Shown here in pieces: positions 58,920 through 64,000 of a stretch of 64,000 bases of DNA. Made by a program: the position numbers and the translations under genes. Each line of letters starts with the position of its first letter. Position 1 is the first letter of the stretch. Origin of the DNA: Streptomyces hyderabadensis (GTDB taxonomy: Bacteria; Actinomycetota; Actinomycetes; Streptomycetales; Streptomycetaceae). The stretch is taken from NCBI RefSeq assembly GCF_020404845.1, contig NZ_JAIOJZ010000001.1, positions 248,001 to 312,000 of the forward strand. The letters are read 5' to 3'. Under the pieces are notes generated by a model, which saw only the letters and a program-made list of their open reading frames with translations, was not told where the DNA came from and searched no databases.

Positions 58920-60851
58920 GTGCAGCCACAGGATGTCGCCCCGCGCCCCGCACCGTCCTCCGCCTCCTCGGCCGATCCGGTCGTCGACGTCGAGCAGGCC
59001 GAGGCCGCGCTCGTCGAGCACTATCCGCGCCTGGCCCGGCTGGCCTACCTGGTGCTGCCGCCGGGCCTGGGCCGGGGCCGCCGCGTCCTGACCGCGCACG
59101 CCCTCGCGCAGCGCGCCCTGCCCCGGAACCGCACGACCACCCCGGTGATCCCGGCCCAGTCCACCGGCCGCGAGGTCGACCCCGGGTATGCGCTGGTCCG
59201 GCTGCGGGTGGTGCGGATGGCGCTGGAGGCGGGGCTTCCGCTGCGCCGGCGGGCGTGGCCCCGGCGGTCCCAGCTGCCGCCGCTGCTGCCCCACGTGCGG
59301 GGCCTCAAGCTCTTCCCGCGCTCGGGCGGCGCCGACGAACTCGCCCTGGACCAGCGGCTGTCCGCGCTCTCCGGTCCCGGCCGGGCGGCGTACGTGCTGC
59401 GCGGTCTGGAGCGGCTGCCCGACGACGGGGTGCGGCAGGTGCTCGCCGCCGCCCAGGTCGCCGACGTGGACGCCGCGCTGCGGGAGGCCGACGGGGTGCC
59501 GGGGCAGTACGGGCTGCTCGGCTCCCCCGAGTTCGACCCCTGCTCGCTGCAGGCCCGGCCGACCGATCTGCTGCGCCGACGGCAGCACACCAAGGCCGCG
59601 CTGGTCGCCGGGGCGGCGCTGGTGGTGTGCGGGGCGCTGCTCGGGCTGCCCGGGGACGGCTGGGGGCCGGACGGTGCCGCCGCCCCGCCGTACGCGCAGA
59701 ACCCGGCGGCCGAGGCCGCGCTCGACCCGGGCAAGCTGGCGAAGGCCGCGCCCGCCGCCTGGAAGACGTCCGCGCGCACGGACTTCTCGGTCTGGCCGGC
59801 CCGCGGTGACCTCACCGGCGACCAGGAGCTGCTGCGCCGCGCCCTGGCGGTCTGGGCCCGGCCCGGCGAGAGCGTGGGGGTGTCCGCGACGCCGGGGACC
59901 CAGACCGGCGGTCCGGCCGGTCCGCCCCAGCTGCTGTACGCCGGGGACGTCGACAACGCGCGCGTGGTGATCCTGCACGACGGTCTGCGGCTGGTCCGGT
60001 ACGCCGAGCCGAAGGACGGTTCCGCCGGTGCCGCCCTGGACTTCGCGCGGACCGACGGGGCCGGCCGGGCGGCGGCGACCGCCGTGGTGCTGGGCCGCGC
60101 CGACGGCAACGTCCGGTACCTGACGGCGCCCTGGGTGACGAAGGCGGCGGGGCGCGATCTGGTCGAGCCGGACTCCGGGGCCAAGGAGCTGACGCTCACC
60201 GACGGCGTGACCTCCCCGCTGGCCAGCCCGGTGCAGCAGCAGTCCGGGGCGTGTACGTCGTGGAACGCGCTGGAGCTGACCGACGGTTCCGACACCCGGG
60301 TGGTGACCGACCTGGGCGAGCTGGTGCCGGCCCGGCTCACCACCGGGCGCCCCGGTTCCGCGAAGGACGCCTCGGGCACGAAGGCGCTGGACGCCTGGGC
60401 GCCGTACGCCTGCTCGCTGGGGGCGGTGCGCGGGCAGGGGGTGCGGTCGGTGAACGCCTGGGTGTTCGCGACGCAGCCGCTGCCCGACGGCACGGGGTCG
60501 GGCGCCTGGGTGTGCACCCGGGCGGAGACCTGGCGCGGTGCGGGGGCCCGGGTGCTGGCGCAGTTCCGGACGCCGGGCGGGGTGCAGGGCGCGGTGGCGG
60601 CGAAGGCGCAGGACGTGCCGGCCTGCGGCGAGCGGGATCCCCAGGTGCTGGCCGGGGTGCTGTGGAAGTCGCAGGGCGGGCACTGGTACCTGCTCGCGGC
60701 GGGCGGCCCGGACACCGAGTCGATCGAGGCGACGGGCGGCATCAGCGACTCCGCCGACGGCAACCTGCTGACGGCGAAGGCCGAGCAGGGCGCGCGGGCC
60801 GAGCTGAAGGGGACGCTGGACAGCGGGCGGACGATCGGCGGACTGCGCTAG
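58920..60851 (+). CDS. Membrane protein with sigma-factor-like cytoplasmic region
   Basis: A 643-residue protein. Residues ~25-215 look like a degenerate ECF sigma factor: QAEAALVEHYPRLARLAYLVLPPGLGRGRRVLTAHALAQRAL, later LDQRLSALSGPGRAAYVLRGLERLPDDGVRQVLAAAQVADV, similar in spacing to sigma-4. A single membrane helix follows (TKAALVAGAALVVCGALLGL, ~225-245), then ~390 residues outside the cell with a few Cys (QQSGACTSW, WAPYACSL, WVCTRA, DVPACGER). The promoter-binding residues look eroded, so it may be a sensor derived from a sigma factor. GTG 58920 has no ribosome site. Confidence 0.7.
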   Translation: MQPQDVAPRPAPSSASSADPVVDVEQAEAALVEHYPRLARLAYLVLPPGLGRGRRVLTAHALAQRALPRNRTTTPVIPAQSTGREVDPGYALVRLRVVRMALEAGLPLRRRAWPRRSQLPPLLPHVRGLKLFPRSGGADELALDQRLSALSGPGRAAYVLRGLERLPDDGVRQVLAAAQVADVDAALREADGVPGQYGLLGSPEFDPCSLQARPTDLLRRRQHTKAALVAGAALVVCGALLGLPGDGWGPDGAAAPPYAQNPAAEAALDPGKLAKAAPAAWKTSARTDFSVWPARGDLTGDQELLRRALAVWARPGESVGVSATPGTQTGGPAGPPQLLYAGDVDNARVVILHDGLRLVRYAEPKDGSAGAALDFARTDGAGRAAATAVVLGRADGNVRYLTAPWVTKAAGRDLVEPDSGAKELTLTDGVTSPLASPVQQQSGACTSWNALELTDGSDTRVVTDLGELVPARLTTGRPGSAKDASGTKALDAWAPYACSLGAVRGQGVRSVNAWVFATQPLPDGTGSGAWVCTRAETWRGAGARVLAQFRTPGGVQGAVAAKAQDVPACGERDPQVLAGVLWKSQGGHWYLLAAGGPDTESIEATGGISDSADGNLLTAKAEQGARAELKGTLDSGRTIGGLR

Positions 60852-60880
60852 CCGGCGCCGGTCCGGTCGATACCGGCCTA

Positions 60881-60898
60881 GTTGACACTGGCGTCAAC
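60881..60898. promoter_or_regulatory. Palindrome upstream of the ferredoxin-reductase-like gene, copy A
   Basis: GTTGAC-n6-GTCAAC with perfect 6-bp arms (60881-60898), containing a consensus TTGACA. TetR-family dimers often bind such dyads; a tetR gene lies downstream. Confidence 0.55.
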
Positions 60899-60932
60899 AA
60901 GTATCGGCGGGAGGGTTCCGCCGGAGCGTACC

Positions 60933-60948
60933 CGTCAGTACATTGACG
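60933..60948. promoter_or_regulatory. Second dyad overlapping the predicted -10 element, copy B
   Basis: CGTCA-n6-TGACG (60933-60948) surrounds TACATT (60939-60944), the likely -10 box of a leaderless transcript starting at ATG 60951. Copies A and B share the GTCA half-site in opposite arrangement. Confidence 0.45.
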
Positions 60949-60950
60949 CC

Positions 60951-62039
60951 ATGTCTAACAAGCCTGTCCTCCTCATGACACGGCTGCGGAAGCCGACGCC
61001 CCTGCTCCTCGCGGCCGGTGCCGCGCTCGTCGTCCGCCGGGTGGTGCGGCGCCGGGCCCAGGGCTCGCCGCCGCGGCCGCTGCCCGCGCCGGACTCTCCG
61101 GGCTCCGGGCGGCCCCGCTCCCGCGGGCTGACCCTGCTGGTGACCGCGCACGAGCGGCTCGCCGACGGGGTGGTGCTGCTCCGCCTGGAGGGGACCGGCC
61201 TGCCCCGCTGGGAGCCGGGCGCCCACCTGGACCTGGTGCTGCCGTCGGGGCTCGTACGGCAGTACTCGCTGTGCGGCGACCCGGAGGACACCTCGTCGTA
61301 CACGGTGGCCGTGCGGCTGGTCGAGGACGGGCGGGGCGGTTCGCGCGAGCTGCACGAGCAGGTGCAGGAGGGCACGGAGCTGGAGGTGCGCGGACCGCGC
61401 AACCGCTTCCCGCTGGTCGAGGCGCCCGCCTACGCGTTCGTCGCCGGGGGCATCGGCATCACGCCGATACTGCCCATGCTGCGGGCGCTGCCGGAGGGCA
61501 CCGACTGGCGGCTGCTGTACGGCGGGCGGACGCGGGCGTCGATGCCGTTCCTGGAGGAGATCGAGAAGCTGGATCCGGAGAGCCGGAGGGTCAGCGTCGT
61601 CGCCGAGGACGAGGACGGACGGCCCGAGGCCGGCGCCTTCCTGGCCGGCCTGCCCGAGGGCGCGGCCGTGTACTGCTGCGGTCCGGAGGGCCTGATGACG
61701 GCCGTGGCCGAACGCCTCCCGGAGGGCGCCGCCCTGCATCTGGAGCGGTTCGCGCCGCGTACGACGGCCGACGGCGACGGGGAGTTCGAGGTGGAGCTGC
61801 GCCGCAGCGGGCGCACGCTGACCGTGCCGGGCGACTCCTCGGTGCTGGCCGCCGTGCGCGCCGAGCTGCCGAACACCCCGTACTCCTGCGAGCAGGGCTG
61901 GTGCGGCACCTGCCAGCAGAAGGTGCTGGAGGGGGAGATCGATCACCGGGACGAGCTGCTGACCGACTCGGAGCGCGGCGACTCGATGCTCATCTGTGTG
62001 TCCCGGTGCCTCGGTACCCGGCTCGTGCTCGACATGTGA
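60951..62039 (+). CDS. PDR/VanB-family oxidoreductase (FNR domain plus C-terminal 2Fe-2S)
   Basis: A 362-residue electron-transfer protein. An N-terminal ~50-residue basic/hydrophobic leader (KPTPLLLAAGAALVVRRVVRRR) may anchor it to the membrane. The FMN/NAD-binding reductase region has HLDLVLPSGLVRQYSLCGDP, FVAGGIGITPILPMLRAL and YCCGPEGLMTAV. The plant-type 2Fe-2S domain ends the chain, with CEQGWCGTCQQKV and the fourth Cys in LICVSRC. It passes electrons from NAD(P)H to an oxygenase or P450 not present nearby. The ATG is preceded by TACATT six bases upstream, suggesting a leaderless mRNA. Confidence 0.88.
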   Translation: MSNKPVLLMTRLRKPTPLLLAAGAALVVRRVVRRRAQGSPPRPLPAPDSPGSGRPRSRGLTLLVTAHERLADGVVLLRLEGTGLPRWEPGAHLDLVLPSGLVRQYSLCGDPEDTSSYTVAVRLVEDGRGGSRELHEQVQEGTELEVRGPRNRFPLVEAPAYAFVAGGIGITPILPMLRALPEGTDWRLLYGGRTRASMPFLEEIEKLDPESRRVSVVAEDEDGRPEAGAFLAGLPEGAAVYCCGPEGLMTAVAERLPEGAALHLERFAPRTTADGDGEFEVELRRSGRTLTVPGDSSVLAAVRAELPNTPYSCEQGWCGTCQQKVLEGEIDHRDELLTDSERGDSMLICVSRCLGTRLVLDM

Positions 62040-62095
62040 ACACCGGCGTCCGGTCCGGCCCGTTCGGGGCCGGATTCGATCGGTAAGGTGTTCGT

Positions 62096-62785
62096 ATGAC
62101 TACCGGGGTACGCCGCAGAATGGGCGTCGAGGAGCGGCGGCAGCAGTTGATCGGCGTCGCGCTCGATCTGTTCAGCCGCCGCTCGCCCGACGAGGTCTCC
62201 ATCGACGAGATAGCGTCGGCCGCGGGCATCTCGCGCCCGCTGGTCTACCACTACTTCCCCGGCAAACTCAGCTTGTACGAGGCCGCGTTGCAGCGTGCCT
62301 CGGACGATCTGGCGGCCCGGTTCGTGGAGCCGCGCGAGGGCCCGCTGGGCGCGCGGCTGCTGCGCGTGATGGGCCGCTACTTCGACTTCGTCGACGAGCA
62401 CGGCCCGGGCTTCTCGGCCCTGATGCGCGGCGGCCCGGCCGTGGGCTCGTCCACGACCAACGCGCTCGTGGACTCCGTGCGGCAGGCCGCGTATGTCCAG
62501 ATCCTTTCGCACCTGGACGTCACCGAGCCGCCCGCGCGGCTGGAGCTGGTCGTGCGCTCCTGGATCTCGCTCGCCGAGTCGACGGCGCTGCTCTGGCTGG
62601 ACGGCCGCCGCATCCCGCGCGCCGAGCTGGAGGCGCAGCTCGTGCACGACTTCGCCGCGCTGCTGGCGGTGAGCGCCGCCTACGACGAGGAGACGGGCGC
62701 CCTCCTGCGCCGCGTGATCGCGGACGAACCGGCCGACGGCCCCTTCGCGGACCTGGTCGGCCGGCTCACCGGATTCATGGACTAG
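62096..62785 (+). CDS. TetR/AcrR-family regulator
   Basis: A 229-residue repressor-type regulator. The helix-turn-helix (residues ~14-60) is EERRQQLIGVALDLFSRRSPDEVSIDEIASAAGISRPLVYHYFPGKLSLYEAAL. A C-terminal ligand-binding helical domain follows, with YFDFVDEHGPGFSALMRGGP and VVRSWISLAESTALLWLDGRRI. ATG 62096 has TAAGG eight to ten bases upstream. It follows the ferredoxin-reductase gene by 57 bp on the same strand; the dyads at 60881 and 60933 are candidate targets. Confidence 0.9.
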   Translation: MTTGVRRRMGVEERRQQLIGVALDLFSRRSPDEVSIDEIASAAGISRPLVYHYFPGKLSLYEAALQRASDDLAARFVEPREGPLGARLLRVMGRYFDFVDEHGPGFSALMRGGPAVGSSTTNALVDSVRQAAYVQILSHLDVTEPPARLELVVRSWISLAESTALLWLDGRRIPRAELEAQLVHDFAALLAVSAAYDEETGALLRRVIADEPADGPFADLVGRLTGFMD

Positions 62786-63138
62786 CTCTCGTACTTCCGG
62801 TACGACGGGTCGAGGTCGCGGACCTCGGCGGAGGCGTGCAGGGCGAGGCCGTCGCCCGGCTTGGCGTACTGCCGCAGCAGTTCCAGGACGGCCTCGGTCA
62901 GCCGCGCCTTGGTCTCGTCGGTGCGGCCCGCGAGCAGCCCGAGCGTGACGTGCACGACGGCGTGCCCCTCGGGGTCGGGACCGACGACGGTGTCCTCGGT
63001 GCGGCGGAACTGCGTCTTGCACGCCGGCGGCTTCGCGGCCGCGATCTCGACCACGGCCTCGTGCAGGGCCCGCGCGAAGGCGGGCCGGTCGAAGTCGTCG
63101 GCGAGCCGGTCGGAGTAGTCGACGGTGATCTGCGGCAT
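62782..63138 (-). CDS. 5-carboxymethyl-2-hydroxymuconate isomerase-like (CHMI) tautomerase
   Basis: A 118-residue protein of the CHMI family in the tautomerase superfamily. After Met removal the N-terminal Pro is the catalytic base (PQITVDYSDRL). AFARALHEAVVEIAAAKPPACKTQFRR, DPEGHAVVHVTLGLLAGRTDE and KARLTEAVLELLRQY follow the family pattern. CHMI acts in homoprotocatechuate degradation, but no other genes of that pathway are nearby, so the substrate is open. ATG 63138 has GGGAGGG upstream. The 3' end overlaps the TetR gene by 4 bp. Confidence 0.82.
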   Translation of the reverse strand: MPQITVDYSDRLADDFDRPAFARALHEAVVEIAAAKPPACKTQFRRTEDTVVGPDPEGHAVVHVTLGLLAGRTDETKARLTEAVLELLRQYAKPGDGLALHASAEVRDLDPSYRKYES

Positions 63139-63193
63139 GAGCCCTCCCGTTGCGTGAACAGCAGGGCTCACCCTAACCACAGGTCCGCCGGCC

Positions 63194-64000
63194 TCAGCGG
63201 GTCCGCTCGAAGACCGCGACGGTGCGGCCCGGCACGGTGAACGTGCCGGTCTTCGCCGTGTACGCCGACCCCTTCACCACCGCGTCCGCGCCCGCGGCCT
63301 GCACCGGGTGCAGCCGGTAGCCGGTCCCGGCCGCCGCCGCCACGCGCTGCTCCTGCCGCTCGGGCGTGGCGTTGAAGACGACCACGAGGTCACCGAGGCG
63401 CATGGTGATCACGCCGGGCGTCTCGTCCTTGCCGGAGAGCGGGAAGGAGAGCCGGGACTGCACCTGCCCGGCGGTGGTGAGGGAGAAGTCCCGCTCGCTC
63501 GTCCGGATCCTCAGCAGGTCCCGGTACGCCGCCGAGGTGGCGGTGATCTGCGGGCAGCCGGCCTTCACCGCGCCCAGCAGGGGCTTGGCGTAGGGCCACT
63601 TGTCCTGGTTGTCGGCGGCCGGCGGCAGGCCCCGGCCGAAGCCGTTGCCGTCGGCGCAGTTCCAGTGCAGGGCGTTGAACCAGTCGCCGCTGTCGTAGGA
63701 GTTGCGGTCCAGGGACTTGGAGCGCAGCAGGTCGGTGCCCGCCTGGGAGAGCGCCGGGCCCTGCGAGAGGGCGGCGGTCGCCATGGCGAGGACCTGCATG
63801 CGGGCCCGGTCGTCGGCGGAGGTGTCCTTGGGCAGCTTGAAGGCGAGCGCGTCGAACAGGGACTCGTTGTCGTGCGCGTCGGCGTAGGCGAGGGCGTCGC
63901 CGGGTGCCGCCGCGTATCCGGCGGGGGCGCCGTTGTAGTCGACCTCGGAGCCCTTGACCTCCTTGCCGTCGGTGTCGGTGAAGGCGTAGTCGGCGAGGTT
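63194..64000 (-). CDS. C-terminal part of a pullulanase-type alpha-1,6-glucosidase (5' end outside window)
   Basis: The reading frame is open from the right window edge to the stop at 63194, giving 268 C-terminal residues of a larger GH13 enzyme. The segment NLADYAFTDTDGKEVKGS ... ALAYADAHDNESLFDAL carries the HDN pair of GH13 catalytic region IV. SYDSGDWFNALHW and GFGRGLPPAADNQDKWPYAKPLL follow, then a beta-sandwich C-terminal domain (LTTAGQVQSRLSFP, LVVVFNATPERQEQRV, GTFTVPGRTVAVFERTR). It hydrolyses alpha-1,6 branches in pullulan or glycogen; large Streptomyces forms are secreted. Confidence 0.88.
   Translation of the reverse strand, partial: NLADYAFTDTDGKEVKGSEVDYNGAPAGYAAAPGDALAYADAHDNESLFDALAFKLPKDTSADDRARMQVLAMATAALSQGPALSQAGTDLLRSKSLDRNSYDSGDWFNALHWNCADGNGFGRGLPPAADNQDKWPYAKPLLGAVKAGCPQITATSAAYRDLLRIRTSERDFSLTTAGQVQSRLSFPLSGKDETPGVITMRLGDLVVVFNATPERQEQRVAAAAGTGYRLHPVQAAGADAVVKGSAYTAKTGTFTVPGRTVAVFERTR

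Noticed and set aside
1..64000. tRNA, rRNA, insertion sequences, prophage or integrative element
   Set aside because: None of the usual signatures was seen: no transposase or integrase, no tRNA-like cloverleaf or CCA end recognised by eye. A tRNAscan-SE run would settle the tRNA question.

Overview
The window looks like core chromosome of a Streptomyces close to S. coelicolor. The DNA is about 70% G+C, third codon positions are almost all G or C, GTG starts are common (plus a few TTG and one likely CTG), and Shine-Dalgarno sites are GGAGG-like or absent. The gene set includes paired glutamine synthetases (glnA and glnII), an actinobacterial pyruvate dehydrogenase with a separate lpd/E2 pair, DUF3043, DUF4191, PspAA/PspAB and MarP-type proteins. 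From memory, the gene order resembles the S. coelicolor interval from nadA to glnII. No rRNA, tRNA, IS element, phage gene or CRISPR array was seen. Both edges cut a gene.

Layout. 0-9.5 kb: a truncated secreted protein, erpA-like Fe-S carrier, nadA, a tiny membrane protein, an HAE1-type RND exporter, a LuxR-type two-component system flanked by palindromes, and pspAA-pspA. 9.7-12.6 kb: a DUF3043 membrane protein coupled to a methyltransferase, a lipoprotein HtrA-like protease and a small protein. 12.7-17.8 kb: late cobalamin assembly genes (cobU fused to a metallo-beta-lactamase-like domain, cobT, cobS) interleaved with a methyltransferase and a membrane protein. 17.9-28 kb: a GH114 lipoprotein, pepA, lpd, a two-lipoyl-domain E2, a GntR regulator and aceE. 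28-37 kb: regulators, a PGRP amidase, a MarP-like protease, a GNAT, an epimerase with a His-rich N-terminal repeat, an FAD oxidoreductase and an NsdA-like regulator. 37.3-42.8 kb: lipB, lipA, small proteins, an RDD protein and glnA. 43-50.8 kb: an NmrA/HxlR divergent pair, htpX-pspAB, a winged-helix protein, an ArsC-like protein, a secreted beta-barrel protein and a hydrolase/MarR divergent pair. 50.9-64 kb: glnII, an epimerase, a second two-component system, a DUF1996 secreted protein, a TPR protein, a sigma-like membrane protein, a ferredoxin-reductase-like enzyme, TetR, a CHMI-like tautomerase and the end of a pullulanase.

How the genes work together. aceE, E2 and lpd form a pyruvate dehydrogenase complex, and lipB/lipA make its lipoyl cofactor. 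glnA and glnII each carry a GlnR operator with strict 11-bp half-site spacing, so both answer to nitrogen. The Psp envelope-stress parts are split into pspA-pspAA (8.3-9.4 kb) and htpX-pspAB (44.6-46.2 kb). CobU, CobT and CobS carry out the nucleotide-loop steps of cobalamin synthesis.

The least explained material is non-coding. A three-block structured repeat occurs twice, 13.2 kb apart, with blocks 39/39, 82/83 and 54/54 identical and a conserved 12-bp inverted repeat. There is also a 40-bp tandem array attached to a dispersed intergenic element, a hairpin repeat family, and perfect palindromes at aceE, at the two-component/RND locus and at the MarR locus that suggest testable regulatory circuits.
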